Source: Pseudomonas sp.
Lineage (GTDB): Bacteria; Pseudomonadota; Gammaproteobacteria; Pseudomonadales; Pseudomonadaceae
Assembly: GCF_002796985.1 (NCBI RefSeq)
Contig: NZ_PEKX01000001.1
Location: forward strand, 9,530 to 73,529
Direction of reading: 5' to 3'
Length of the DNA stretch: 64,000 bases
Shown here: positions 8,214 through 17,123 of the stretch, one piece after another
Layout: each line of letters begins with the position of its first letter
Numbering within the stretch: the stretch's first letter is position 1
Notes under the pieces: generated by a model
The model's database searches: none
Seen by the model: the letters and a program-made list of their open reading frames with translations, nothing else
Told to the model about the DNA's origin: nothing
Translations under genes and position numbers: made by a program

Positions 8214-8238
8214 AAAAAAACCCGGCGCTCAGGCCGGG
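8214..8238 (-). terminator. Rho-independent terminator between ridA and dadX
   Basis: Read on the minus strand, CCCGGC (8238-8233) and GCCGGG (8226-8221) form a stem with a 6-base loop, followed by seven T (8220-8214). It lies after the ridA stop and 43 bases before the dadX start, inside what is usually regarded as one dad operon. Confidence 0.8.
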
Positions 8239-8251
8239 CCACGCAAAACGA

Positions 8252-8605
8252 TCAGGGCAGTGCGGCGACGATGGAAACCTCGACGAGGATTTCCGGGTAG
8301 CACAGCGCCGCCTGGACGGTGGCGCGCGCCGGGGCGCAGCCCTGCGGGACCCACTGGTCCCAGACGCCGTTCATGCCGGCGAAGTCGGCGGCGACGTCCT
8401 TCAGGTAGATGGTCGCCGAGAGGACCCGCGACTTGTCGGTGCCAGCCTCTTCGAGCAGGCGCTCGACGCTGGCGAGGACTTCGCGGGTCTGTTGCTCGAC
8501 ACCGGCGGAGAGGTCGTCCGCCACCTGGCCGGCGAGGTACACCGTGCCGTTGTGGACGACGACCTGGCTCATCCGCTGGTTAGTGTGCAGGCGCAGGATG
8601 GCCAT
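8252..8605 (-). CDS. RidA family reactive-intermediate deaminase of the dad operon
   Basis: A 117-residue protein of the RidA/YjgF/UK114 family. Members form trimers that hydrolyse enamine/imine intermediates such as 2-aminoacrylate to ketoacids. The C-terminal signature PARATVQAALCYPEILVEV supplies the arginine that binds the substrate carboxylate. The start overlaps the end of dadA by 26 bases, which suggests coupled translation. Placed between an amino-acid dehydrogenase that makes imino acids and a PLP racemase, it most likely clears imine products of D-alanine oxidation. It is distinct from the second RidA at 37338. Confidence 0.92.
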   Translation of the reverse strand: MAILRLHTNQRMSQVVVHNGTVYLAGQVADDLSAGVEQQTREVLASVERLLEEAGTDKSRVLSATIYLKDVAADFAGMNGVWDQWVPQGCAPARATVQAALCYPEILVEVSIVAALP

Positions 8606-9875
8606 TCTGGACCTCCGAAGTGGAGCCGTAGCGGGAGATATCCAGGCCTTCGGTGCTGATCTGCGGGCTCTTCTTGGCCATCAGGTCGGCGAGGTAGCGG
8701 CCCGAGCCGCAAGCCATGGTCCAGCCCAGGGTGCCGTGGCCGGTATTGAGGAACAGGTTGCGGTAGCGGGTGCCGCCCACGATCGGGGTGCCGTCCGGGG
8801 TGGCCGGGCGCAGGCCGGTCCAGAACTCCGCCTGGCTGACGTCGCCGCCTTCCGGGTAGAGGTCGGTGGTGATCATTTCCAGGGTGGCGCGGCGACGCGG
8901 GTTCAGCGACAGGTCGAAGCCGGCGATTTCCGCCATGCCGCCGACGCGGATGCGCTGGTCGAAGCGGGTGATCGCGACCTTGTAGGTCTCGTCGAGGATG
9001 GTCGAGGTCGGCGCCATGTCCGGATTGGTGATCGGCACGGTCAGCGAGTAGCCCTTGAGCGGGTACACTGGGGCGTTGATGCCCAGCGGCTTGAGCATCT
9101 GCGGCGAGTAGCTGCCCAACGCCAGTACGTAGCGATCGGCGGTGACCAGTTGGCCATCGACCCACACACCGTTGATGCGGTCACCGGCGAAGTCCAGGCG
9201 CTGGATGTCCTGGCCGAAGCGGAACTCCACGCCCAGGGCCTTGGCCATCTCGGCCAGCTTGGTGGTGAACATCTGGCAGTCGCCGGTCTGGTCGTTGGGC
9301 AGGCGCAGGGCGCCGACCAGCTTGTCGGCGACCTTGGCGAGGGCCGGCTCGACGCGGGCGATACCGGCGCGGTCGAGCACCTCATAAGGAACGCCAGTGC
9401 TTTCCAGGACCGAGATGTCCTTGGCGGCGGCGTCGAGCTGGGCCTGGGTGCGGAACAGCTGGGTGGTGCCCAGGGAGCGGGATTCGTAGCCGATGCCGGT
9501 TTCGGCGCGCAGTTCGTCGAGGCAGTCACGGCTGTACTCGGACAGACGCACCATGCGCTCCTTGTTCACCGCGTAGCTCTTGGCGTTGCAGTTGCGCAGC
9601 ATCTGCCACATCCAGGCGTACTGGAAGGGATCGCCGGTCATGCGGATGGCCAGGGGCGCGTGGGTCTGCAGCAGCCACTTCATGGCCTTGAGCGGGATAC
9701 CCGGGGCAGCCCAGGGCGAGGCGTAGCCAGGGGACACCTGCCCTGCGTTGGCAAAGCTGGTTTCCAGGGCCGGGCCGGGCTGGCGGTCGACGACCACCAC
9801 TTCGAAGCCGGCACGGGCGAGATAGTAAGCACTGGCGGTACCGATCACACCGCTGCCGAGCACCAGAACACGCAT
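8580..9875 (-). CDS. dadA: D-amino acid dehydrogenase, FAD-dependent small subunit
   Basis: A 431-residue flavoprotein of the DAO family that oxidises D-alanine and other D-amino acids to the imino/keto acid, passing electrons to the respiratory chain at the inner membrane. The N-terminus VLVLGSGVIGTASAYYLARA carries the FAD-binding GxGxxG. The C-terminal block has FWTGLRPATPDGTPIVG and TGHGTLGWT, characteristic of DadA. Upstream, GGAGG precedes the ATG. Lrp/DadR encoded at 13544 is the known activator. It is the first gene of the dadA-ridA-dadX unit. Confidence 0.96.
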   Translation of the reverse strand: MRVLVLGSGVIGTASAYYLARAGFEVVVVDRQPGPALETSFANAGQVSPGYASPWAAPGIPLKAMKWLLQTHAPLAIRMTGDPFQYAWMWQMLRNCNAKSYAVNKERMVRLSEYSRDCLDELRAETGIGYESRSLGTTQLFRTQAQLDAAAKDISVLESTGVPYEVLDRAGIARVEPALAKVADKLVGALRLPNDQTGDCQMFTTKLAEMAKALGVEFRFGQDIQRLDFAGDRINGVWVDGQLVTADRYVLALGSYSPQMLKPLGINAPVYPLKGYSLTVPITNPDMAPTSTILDETYKVAITRFDQRIRVGGMAEIAGFDLSLNPRRRATLEMITTDLYPEGGDVSQAEFWTGLRPATPDGTPIVGGTRYRNLFLNTGHGTLGWTMACGSGRYLADLMAKKSPQISTEGLDISRYGSTSEVQNGHPAPAH

Positions 9876-9935
9876 CTTTGCCTCCTACGTCGCGCCAGGG
9901 CGCGGACGTTTCTTATTCTGAACGTAGATGCGCGC

Positions 9936-9941
9936 AGTATA
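9936..9941 (-). promoter_or_regulatory. Candidate -10 of the dadA promoter
   Basis: On the minus strand TATACT lies about 60 bases before the dadA ATG. No good -35 is seen 17 bases away, as expected for an activator-dependent promoter, and Lrp is the known activator of dad. The rest of the 360-base gap 9876-10235 holds no gene. It contains a 7-bp hairpin (10192-10198 with 10202-10208) after ydbL, without a T tract. Confidence 0.4.
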
Positions 9942-10235
9942 GGAAGTCAGGCTCAGCGATATTCACTGATTGCGATGCGGTATTTGACGAAAATTCCTGG
10001 CAAAAGGCGCTTTGGCGGAGGGACATTCACCAGTTTCAGGGCGCTTCCACCCAAGACCGAATGGTCGAGGATCTGGCGAATTTTTCACCAGATCCAGAGA
10101 AAATAACGAACAGCCAGGGGTTGGCCGGAACTTCTCGCGCCGGATCACTCCCTGACGGGAATTACCTGCTTGCGCAGCAACTCCCCGGACTCGCCACCAG
10201 AGGTGGCGGCGAGCAGGGAAATCCCCTTGGTCAGC

Positions 10236-10580
10236 TTATTTGCGCACCCATTGGCCGTTGACCTGCACGTACTGCCCCGATGGCGTACGTTCGATGGCCT
10301 TCTTGCCAGCCAGGGTCTCCACGTCTTTCAGCGTGGCGCCGCTCTGCCCGGCGACCTTCTGGTACTCGGCACGGCGCGCGGCGTTGATCTGCGCGGCGAT
10401 ATCGGCGGCCTCGCCGCCATTCTTCACGACACCCAGGTAGCCGTCGGCCTGCTCGCCGACCAACCCCTGGGACTTGGCGCCACCCAGCGCGGACATCGCC
10501 TGCTCCAGGCTCATGGCCATGACCGGCAGGCTCAGGCAGAGGGCAACCAGCGCGACGCCCAGTTTGCGGTGCAATCTCAT
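10236..10580 (-). CDS. ydbL: YdbL-like periplasmic DUF1318 protein
   Basis: A 114-residue secreted protein with a signal peptide (residues 1-22, ending PVMA) and a mature DUF1318 domain rich in Ala/Gly/Gln (GLVGEQADGYLG, AAQINAARRAEYQKVA, ending YVQVNGQWVRK). In E. coli, YdbL acts with the AsmA-like YdbH and the lipoprotein YnbE, probably as a chaperone for YnbE assembly in the envelope. The same three genes are adjacent here on the minus strand in the order ydbH, ynbE, ydbL, with only 14 bases between ynbE and ydbL. AAGGAG lies upstream of the ATG. Confidence 0.9.
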   Translation of the reverse strand: MRLHRKLGVALVALCLSLPVMAMSLEQAMSALGGAKSQGLVGEQADGYLGVVKNGGEAADIAAQINAARRAEYQKVAGQSGATLKDVETLAGKKAIERTPSGQYVQVNGQWVRK

Positions 10581-10594
10581 GCAAAGGCTCCTTT

Positions 10595-10786
10595 TCAGAA
10601 CAGGCCACTGTTCTCGTTGATGATGCCGTCGAGCGCCTTGTCGACCTTGATATAGATCTCGTGCTCGATCTTCACGTTGAGGTTGATGTTGATCGGCTCC
10701 TTGGGCGCCGCCAGCTGCACGGTAGGCGTGCAGCCCTGGGCGAGGCCGGCCAGGAGCAGTAGGGTGAACAGGGCGCGAAGGCGCAT
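10595..10786 (-). CDS. ynbE: YnbE-like outer-membrane lipoprotein
   Basis: A 63-residue lipoprotein. The N-terminus MRLRALFTLLLLAGLAQGC is a lipoprotein signal with Cys19 as the first mature residue. The -3 position is Ala rather than the common Leu, a mild deviation. The mature part has alternating polar/non-polar residues (NINLNVKIEHEIYIKV), suited to beta strands that extend the YdbH groove to the outer membrane, as proposed for E. coli YnbE. I start at ATG 10786, which has AAGGAGACCTGAA directly upstream. A further ATG at 10807 overlaps the ydbH stop and has no such site. Confidence 0.9.
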   Translation of the reverse strand: MRLRALFTLLLLAGLAQGCTPTVQLAAPKEPININLNVKIEHEIYIKVDKALDGIINENSGLF

Positions 10787-10803
10787 TTCAGGTCTCCTTG
10801 CGG

Positions 10804-13371
10804 TCATGGCGCAGCGGCCGGGTCGTTGCGCAGGCGGTCCTGCACGCGCTTGCGGATGGTGTCGCTGACCCGATCGCTCAGTTGCAGGCTGGTGAGCAGC
10901 TTGGGCACGTTCTCCTCCAGGTTGACGTTGAGATTGATCGGCCGCCCCTGCTCCAGTTCGGGGTTGCGCCCGCTCAGGCTCAGGGCGAGGAGCAGCTTGC
11001 CCGATTCAGCATAATCCACGCGGCTGCTCAACTTGTCGTAGCGAAAATCATCGATGGCCGTGGCCACCAGTTGCATCGCCGGGTTGCTCTGGCCCAGCGA
11101 GCGGATCTTCTCCGAACGGAACTGCAGCACGCCCGGCTCACGCGCGGCGATTTCACCATCGCGAATGACCAGCTTGCCGTCGTGCAGCCCCAGCGGCAGG
11201 TTGCCGTCGAGGATGCCGGTGCCGGTCAGCCCTTCCGCCGGGTAGGCCGCGAGGATCGCCTCCAGCGCCAGCCCTTCCAGCTTCAGTGTCAGACCCTGGC
11301 CGAGGGCGGAAAGATCCACAGCCCCCGCCGGCAGCCAGGCGCGTCCGCTGAACAAGTCGAGCTGCGCTTGCTGCCAGTCGACCCGCCCCGCCCGTGGCGC
11401 CGACAGCGAAGCCTTGTAATTGCCCTGCAGGGACAGCGGGCCGAGGGTCACGCCGGGATTGAGCGAGGCGACTTTCACCTGCGGCAGTTGCAGCTCCATC
11501 TGCGAGCCTTTCAGGACGAATTTCGCCTTCAGGTCGAGGCCATGCACCTCGCTACGGTCGTAGACGCCCTCCAGCCCGCTGCCGCGCAGGTTCAGGTCGA
11601 GACTCTGCGGCGCACCGCCCGGCGGCAGGCGCCAGTTCAGGTCGAGGCTGGCCTTGCCGTTGTTCAGGCTGAGCAGGCCCGGCCAGTCGCCCAGGGACTT
11701 TTCCAGCGGGTTGCCGGTGCGCAGGAAGAACTCCGGCTGGCGCGCGACCAGCGCAACGCCCTGCTTCACTGAGTTGTTCAGCTCGATTTCAGCGTTCAGC
11801 CCGCCGCTATTGAGCAGCCGGCCCTTGAACTGCTGGGCGTCGAGACTCGCCGCGAGGGTCCCCATGGCATTCCAGGACAGAGGTTTGACGTGGGGCTGGC
11901 GCAGCTCGCCCACGGCCAGTTTCAGCGGGGCGTTCAATTGCAGGGCGGCAGCCGGCGTGTCGCTGGCGTATCCCAGGCTCAGCGCGCCTTTACCCAGGGT
12001 GGCGGTGAGCTTGCTGGCCCGGAGGGACTGCGGACCGGCCAGCGCGCCGACCTGCACTTGCGCGCCATCGGCCAGGTTGAAACTCGCCGACTGCTGATCG
12101 ACTCGGCCGTCGAAGCTCAGGTCGATGCGGCTGTTGTCGCCGCGCAGACCGACTATTTCCAGGTGAGGAATCTTGCCCTCCAGCCGCGAGTCGCTCAGTT
12201 GCAGCGCCAGCGGGGTCGCTTCCAGCAGGGCCACGCGGGAGCGCAAACGCAGGTCGGCGGCGCCCACGGCGCGCAGGTCGGCGCGGACGCTGCCCAGCTC
12301 TTCTTCCACTCCGGGCTCCAGGTGCAGGGTCAGGCGCGCCGGGCGCAGGCCGACCGGCAGCGCTTGCAGCCAGTCACCGTAGAGATCGGAAAGACGCAGG
12401 TCACCACTGACCACCGTGGGGCGCCAGCCGATATCGGTTGCGCTGGCGATCAGCCGCAGGTCGCCCTGCAGGTTGCCCACGCCCGGCAGCGGCCAGGGCT
12501 GCGGCAGTTGCAGGGCGAGATCGATGCTGCCGCGCCCGTCACGCAGGCTCGGCCAGTCCGGCCAGGCGGCGTTGCCGGCCAGATGGGTGTCCCAGCTCAG
12601 GCGCAAACGCCCGGCCTCGGGGATCGGCAGCGGCAGGTTCGGCGTCGGCAGCCACATGCCCAGCCAGTTGCGCACCGCTTGTACTGGCGGCACGGCGGGG
12701 GTGGCAATGTCGCCGTTGAGCTGGCGGCTGGCGGGCGCCCAGCTGGAATCCAGGGTGAGCAGTTGTTCGTTGTCGAGGAAGCTGTCCAGGTGCAGGCGCC
12801 ACTGACCGTCGCCGGGTTGCAGCAGGCCGTTGAACGCGAGCTGCTGGCCGCCCTGGCGCAACTCGCCGCCCAGTGCCGCAGCGCCGCCCTGGATCTGCTG
12901 CCAGTGCGCGCTGCCATTAAGCGTGCAGCGTTGCTCGCGAGCGCAGGGCAATTCGAGGGCGACACGCTCGAGCGCCAGTCGACCGGGCAGTAGCGCCAGC
13001 CAGCGGTTGAGCTGGGCGATGTCCGGCAGCGTGGCGTCCTCTTCCGGCACGCCCTGCCCCGGCCACTGGCGCACGTCGATGCTGCCGGCTGCCAGCTCCT
13101 TCAGGCGCCAGCGACCGTCTTCATGCTCGGGCCAGCCGACGCGCAGGTCCTGCAGCTGGATCGCCAGCCGCGAGCCGTCCGGAGTCTGGCGCTGGATGGC
13201 CAGGCGCTGCAGCGTCAGGCCCTGGCGGGAAATGCCCAGCCCCTGCCACTGCTCGATACTGACCCCGGCGCTCGCCAGCAGGCGCGGAACCGTCAGCCAC
13301 GCCGCGCCGACTACCATTGCCAGGAGCAGCAACAGCAGCAGGAGAACGGTGCGCAGGCGGGGAAACGACAT
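10804..13371 (-). CDS. ydbH: YdbH-like AsmA-family intermembrane lipid transport protein
   Basis: An 855-residue protein with one N-terminal membrane anchor (about residues 7-28) followed by a long periplasmic region of repeated beta-rich stretches with many Leu/Gly/Asp. This architecture belongs to the AsmA-like family (YhdP, TamB, YdbH), which bridge the inner and outer membranes and carry phospholipids outward. The C-terminal part (GTGILDGNLPLGLHDGKLVI, then a FRYDKLSSRVDY stretch) is the conserved dicarboxylate-region-like end of YdbH. Its stop is followed at once by ynbE, and the three genes form an operon. It is divergent from lrp. Confidence 0.9.
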   Translation of the reverse strand: MSFPRLRTVLLLLLLLLAMVVGAAWLTVPRLLASAGVSIEQWQGLGISRQGLTLQRLAIQRQTPDGSRLAIQLQDLRVGWPEHEDGRWRLKELAAGSIDVRQWPGQGVPEEDATLPDIAQLNRWLALLPGRLALERVALELPCAREQRCTLNGSAHWQQIQGGAAALGGELRQGGQQLAFNGLLQPGDGQWRLHLDSFLDNEQLLTLDSSWAPASRQLNGDIATPAVPPVQAVRNWLGMWLPTPNLPLPIPEAGRLRLSWDTHLAGNAAWPDWPSLRDGRGSIDLALQLPQPWPLPGVGNLQGDLRLIASATDIGWRPTVVSGDLRLSDLYGDWLQALPVGLRPARLTLHLEPGVEEELGSVRADLRAVGAADLRLRSRVALLEATPLALQLSDSRLEGKIPHLEIVGLRGDNSRIDLSFDGRVDQQSASFNLADGAQVQVGALAGPQSLRASKLTATLGKGALSLGYASDTPAAALQLNAPLKLAVGELRQPHVKPLSWNAMGTLAASLDAQQFKGRLLNSGGLNAEIELNNSVKQGVALVARQPEFFLRTGNPLEKSLGDWPGLLSLNNGKASLDLNWRLPPGGAPQSLDLNLRGSGLEGVYDRSEVHGLDLKAKFVLKGSQMELQLPQVKVASLNPGVTLGPLSLQGNYKASLSAPRAGRVDWQQAQLDLFSGRAWLPAGAVDLSALGQGLTLKLEGLALEAILAAYPAEGLTGTGILDGNLPLGLHDGKLVIRDGEIAAREPGVLQFRSEKIRSLGQSNPAMQLVATAIDDFRYDKLSSRVDYAESGKLLLALSLSGRNPELEQGRPINLNVNLEENVPKLLTSLQLSDRVSDTIRKRVQDRLRNDPAAAP

Positions 13372-13543
13372 GCGAAAACCTCTGGGGAAAGCGGCCGGCT
13401 TCGATCGGCAAGGACGAACCGTTGGCCTACAGGCTGGCCGCCCAGCACGGGAAGTTCAAGGGATGCCAGTGATATTCCCTGCACAACCGACTATATTGCC
13501 GACATTCCCCCAAAGCTCATTGCTCGACTTCAGAGTCCTTCCC

Positions 13544-14032
13544 ATGAGAACCCAGCATCAAAGCCGCCGCGAACTGGACAAGATCGACCGCAACATCCTG
13601 CGCATCCTGCAGGAGGAAGGTCGCATCTCCTTCACCGAACTGGGCGAGCGCGTCGGCCTCTCCACCACGCCGTGCACCGAGCGCGTGCGCCGGCTGGAGC
13701 GCGAGGGGATCATCATGGGCTACAACGCCCGGCTGAACCCGCAGTACCTCAAGGCCAGCCTGCTGGTGTTCGTCGAGATCAGCCTGGACTACAAGTCCGG
13801 CGATACCTTCGAGGACTTCCGCCGCTCGGTGCTCAAGCTGCCTCACGTGCTGGAGTGCCACCTGGTGTCGGGCCACTTCGACTACCTGGTGAAGGCGCGC
13901 ATCTCGGAAATGGCCTCCTACCGCAAGCTGCTGGGCGACATCCTGCTCAAGCTACCCCACGTGCGCGAATCCAAGAGTTACATCGTGATGGAAGAGGTGA
14001 AGGAAAGCCTCACCCTGCCCATCCCGGATTGA
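13544..14032 (+). CDS. lrp: Leucine-responsive regulatory protein Lrp/DadR
   Basis: A 162-residue Lrp/AsnC regulator: an N-terminal helix-turn-helix (about 12-65, with ISFTELGERVGLSTTPCTERVRRLE) and a C-terminal RAM domain (about 75-150). The length equals P. aeruginosa Lrp, which activates dadAX in response to alanine. The ATG at 13544 starts the conserved MRTQHQSRRELDKIDRNIL. The frame is open for 700 bases upstream only because it runs antisense to ydbH. It stands alone in a 172-base gap divergent from ydbH. Confidence 0.94.
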   Translation: MRTQHQSRRELDKIDRNILRILQEEGRISFTELGERVGLSTTPCTERVRRLEREGIIMGYNARLNPQYLKASLLVFVEISLDYKSGDTFEDFRRSVLKLPHVLECHLVSGHFDYLVKARISEMASYRKLLGDILLKLPHVRESKSYIVMEEVKESLTLPIPD

Positions 14033-14075
14033 AAGCAGACGGATTCCCCGTCGTTCGCGGCAAGCCCCCCCGATT

Positions 14076-14085
14076 TATTTACAAC
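14076..14085. promoter_or_regulatory. 10-mer upstream of pauB4 shared with pauR
   Basis: TATTTACAAC, identical to 7038-7047, lies 96 bases before the pauB4 ATG. Just downstream, at about 14108-14129, GGCTATTGGCTGCGCGGGAAG is followed by an AT-rich stretch (GTAAAATTTTAACAAC) near 14145-14160. Operator function is inferred, not shown. Confidence 0.35.
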
Positions 14086-14181
14086 TTCCTGGCGTTTTTT
14101 CCCGCACGGCTATTGGCTGCGCGGGAAGTCGGCGTTTATCCTGCGTAAAATTTTAACAACACAAAAATCAGGATATCGCAC

Positions 14182-15501
14182 ATGAACGCCCGCGTTCACC
14201 AGCCGGTGCACACCGACCGCCACGCCCCGTCCTATTACGCCGCGAGCGTCAATCGTCGGCTCGAAGCAGCGCCCCTGGCCGGCGAGGAAAAGGCCGACGT
14301 GTGCGTCATCGGCGGTGGTTTCTCCGGGTTGAACACGGCCATCGAACTGGCCGAGCGCGGTCTCTCGGTGATCCTGCTGGAAGCCCATCAGATCGGCTGG
14401 GGCGCCAGCGGCCGCAACGGCGGTCAGTTGATCCGTGGGGTCGGCCACGGCCTGGAGCAGTTCGAGCCGGTGATCGGCAAGGACGGCGTCCATGCGCTGA
14501 AGCTGATGGGCCTGGAGGCGGTGGAGATCGTTCGCCGCCGCGTCGAGCAGTACTCCATCGACTGCGACCTGACCTGGGGCTACTGCGACCTGGCCAACAA
14601 GCCGGCCGACGTCGAAGGCTTCCAGGAAGATTTCGACGAACTGAAAAGCCTCGGCTACCGCCACGAACTGCGCATGATCCCGCAGGAGCAGATGCGCTCC
14701 ATCGTCGGCTCCGACCTCTATGTCGGCGGTATGGTGGACTTGGGCTCGGGCCACCTGCACCCGCTCAACCTCGCCCTCGGCGAAGCCGCCGCGGCGCAGA
14801 GCCTGGGCGTGAAGCTGTTCGAGAACTCTGCCGTCACCGCCATCGATTACGGCAGCGAAGTCCGCGTGCGCACCGCCAAGGGCAGCGTACGCGCCAAGTC
14901 CCTGGTGATCGCCTGCAACGCCTACCAGAACGACCTGAACCACTATCTCGATGGCAAGGTACTGCCCGCCGGCAGCTACGTGATCGCCACCGAGCCACTC
15001 TCCGCCGAGCAAGCCCACGCCCTGCTACCGCAGAACATGGCCGTGTGCGACCAACGAGTGGCGCTGGATTACTACCGGCTGTCCGCCGACAACCGCCTGC
15101 TGTTCGGCGGCGCCTGCCATTACTCCGGCCGCGACCCGGCGGATATCGCCGCCTACATGCGACCGAAGATGCTCAAGGTGTTCCCGCACCTGGCCAACGT
15201 GCGCATCGACTACCAGTGGGGCGGCATGATCGGCATCGGCGCCAACCGCCTGCCCCAGATCGGCCGCCTGCCCGACCAGCCGAACGTGTACTTCGCCCAG
15301 GCCTACGCCGGGCACGGGGTGAACGCCACGCACCTGGCCGGCAAGCTGCTCGCCGAGGCCATCGCCGGTCAGCAGGGTAGCGGCTTCGAGCTGTTCGCCA
15401 AGGTGCCGCACATCACCTTCCCCGGCGGCAAGCTGCTGCGCTCGCCGCTGCTGGCCTTAGGGATGGCCTGGTATCGCTTCAAGGAAACCCTCGGCGGCTG
15501 A
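14182..15501 (+). CDS. pauB4: FAD-dependent gamma-glutamylpolyamine oxidase (PauB4-like)
   Basis: A 439-residue DAO-type flavoprotein. The FAD-binding motif VCVIGGGFSGLNTAIELAER lies near residues 41-60, and GASGRNGGQLIRG, seen in gamma-glutamylputrescine oxidases (PuuB), follows. The C-terminal block PQIGRLPDQPNVYFAQAYAG is also typical. It should oxidise gamma-glutamylated putrescine, cadaverine or related amines to the aldehyde, which an aldehyde dehydrogenase such as KauB then oxidises. The locus corresponds to P. aeruginosa pauB4, but the exact substrate is inferred. It stands alone between lrp and the phospholipase D-like gene. Confidence 0.88.
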   Translation: MNARVHQPVHTDRHAPSYYAASVNRRLEAAPLAGEEKADVCVIGGGFSGLNTAIELAERGLSVILLEAHQIGWGASGRNGGQLIRGVGHGLEQFEPVIGKDGVHALKLMGLEAVEIVRRRVEQYSIDCDLTWGYCDLANKPADVEGFQEDFDELKSLGYRHELRMIPQEQMRSIVGSDLYVGGMVDLGSGHLHPLNLALGEAAAAQSLGVKLFENSAVTAIDYGSEVRVRTAKGSVRAKSLVIACNAYQNDLNHYLDGKVLPAGSYVIATEPLSAEQAHALLPQNMAVCDQRVALDYYRLSADNRLLFGGACHYSGRDPADIAAYMRPKMLKVFPHLANVRIDYQWGGMIGIGANRLPQIGRLPDQPNVYFAQAYAGHGVNATHLAGKLLAEAIAGQQGSGFELFAKVPHITFPGGKLLRSPLLALGMAWYRFKETLGG

Positions 15502-15569
15502 CCGCCAGCGCGATCCGCGGCTAGAATCTTCCGCAGCCCGTCATCGGCGGGCTCGTCGGAGACTCCTCT

Positions 15570-17123
15570 TTGCTTCCTCGCCTGATCCTGCTGATCCTGC
15601 TGGCCCTGGGTGGCTGCGCCAGCGCGCCAGCGCCCGAGCCCTCGCACGTTCTGCCAGTGCAAGGCACCCGGCTGGACAACCAGATCAGCGAGCGCGCCGC
15701 AGCCCATCCCGGCCAGTCCGGCTTCCACCTGCTGGCCTCCAGCGTCGACGCCTTCCTCGCTCGCGCCGAGCTGATCCGCAAGGCCCAGCGCAGCCTCGAC
15801 GTCCAGTACTACATCGTCCACGACGGCCTCACCACCCGTGCCCTGATCCGCGAGCTGGTGCACGCGGCGGATCGCGGCGTGCGTGTGCGCATCCTCATCG
15901 ACGACACCAGCAGCGACGGCTGGGACTACGAGCTGGGCACCCTCGCCGCCCACCCGAACATCCAGGTGCGCCTGTTCAACCCGCTGCACCTGGGGCGCAG
16001 CACCGGCTTCACGCGCAACATGGGGCGGCTGTTCAACCTCTCCGAACAGCACCGGCGGATGCACAACAAGCTGCTGCTGGCGGACAACAGCGTGGCCATC
16101 GTCGGTGGCCGCAACCTGGGCGACGAGTACTTCGATGCCAAGGCCGAGATGAACTTCCGCGATCTCGACCTGATGGGCGTCGGCCCGGTGGCGCAGTCGC
16201 TGGGCCAGAGCTTCGACCAGTACTGGAACAGCCGCATCAGCCGGCCCATCGAAGACTACCTGTGGAGCGAGCCGGACCTCGCTGAGCTCAACCACTTGCG
16301 CCGCAAGCTGGATCGTTACCTGGCCAAGGAGCGGGTCAAGAGCTCGGGCTATATCGCCCGACTGAACCGCAACAGCGACCGTCCGCATCTGCAGAACTGG
16401 CTGGACAGTCTGGTCTGGGCGCCAGGCAAGGCCGTCTGGGACACCCCGCTGAAAGTCCTCGACCAGGGCGACCCGAAGGGCGAACAGCTGCTCAGCACCC
16501 AGCTGCAGCCGCTGTTCGACGGGGTGTCGAAGGAACTGATCCTGGTCTCGGCGTACTTCGTGCCGACCAGCGCCGGCGTCGAGTACCTGACCCAGCGCGC
16601 CGACCGCGGCGTCAGCGTGCGCCTGCTGACCAACTCGCTCGAAGCAACCGACGTGCCCGCCGTGCACGCCGGCTATGCGCCCTATCGGCGGGAACTGCTG
16701 GAGCACGGCGTGAAGCTCTACGAGCTGCGCGCCGACCCGGACCAGCGCCTGCCTGGCGCACCGTGGATGGTGGGGGGGTCGAGCAGCGCCAGCCTGCACA
16801 GCAAGGCGGTGGTGTTCGACCAGCGGAAGGTGTTCGTCGGCTCGCTGAACTTCGATCCACGTTCGGTGCTGTGGAATACCGAGGTCGGCATTATCGTCGA
16901 CAGCCCGGAACTGGCCGACCAGGTGCGCCGGCTGGTACTGGCCAGTATGTCGCCGAACGTCAGCTACCAGGTGAAGATCAAGCCGAACAGCGAGCCACCG
17001 AAGCTGGTCTGGATCGAGGAGCGCAACGGCCACCTGGTGGCGCTGGAGCGTGAACCGGGCAACGCCTGGCGCCGACTCAACGCGTGGATCGCCGGCGCCA
17101 TCGGGCTGGAGAAGATGCTCTAG
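15570..17123 (+). CDS. Phospholipase D superfamily lipoprotein (cardiolipin synthase-like)
   Basis: A 517-residue protein with two HKD motifs: HNKLLLADNSVAIVGGRN near residues 166-183 and HSKAVVFDQRKVFVGSLNFD near 410-429. Both have the His, Lys and Asp of the phospholipase D catalytic pair. The N-terminus LLILLALGGC is a lipoprotein signal, so it should be anchored in the envelope. The two-domain layout is like cardiolipin synthase C (ClsC/YmdC), although nuclease or other phosphatidyl transfer cannot be excluded. The start is TTG at 15570, directly before the lipoprotein signal. It converges with the MFS gene, overlapping by 4 bases. Confidence 0.85.
   Translation: MLPRLILLILLALGGCASAPAPEPSHVLPVQGTRLDNQISERAAAHPGQSGFHLLASSVDAFLARAELIRKAQRSLDVQYYIVHDGLTTRALIRELVHAADRGVRVRILIDDTSSDGWDYELGTLAAHPNIQVRLFNPLHLGRSTGFTRNMGRLFNLSEQHRRMHNKLLLADNSVAIVGGRNLGDEYFDAKAEMNFRDLDLMGVGPVAQSLGQSFDQYWNSRISRPIEDYLWSEPDLAELNHLRRKLDRYLAKERVKSSGYIARLNRNSDRPHLQNWLDSLVWAPGKAVWDTPLKVLDQGDPKGEQLLSTQLQPLFDGVSKELILVSAYFVPTSAGVEYLTQRADRGVSVRLLTNSLEATDVPAVHAGYAPYRRELLEHGVKLYELRADPDQRLPGAPWMVGGSSSASLHSKAVVFDQRKVFVGSLNFDPRSVLWNTEVGIIVDSPELADQVRRLVLASMSPNVSYQVKIKPNSEPPKLVWIEERNGHLVALEREPGNAWRRLNAWIAGAIGLEKML

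Noticed and set aside
6989..10106. Long plus-strand frames opposite dadX, ridA and dadA
   Set aside because: The minus-strand genes have complete motifs and ribosome sites; these frames are compositional artefacts.
9878..10261. Plus-strand frame of 127 codons between dadA and ydbL
   Set aside because: No ribosome site or family character, and it overlaps the dadA promoter and the ydbL end.
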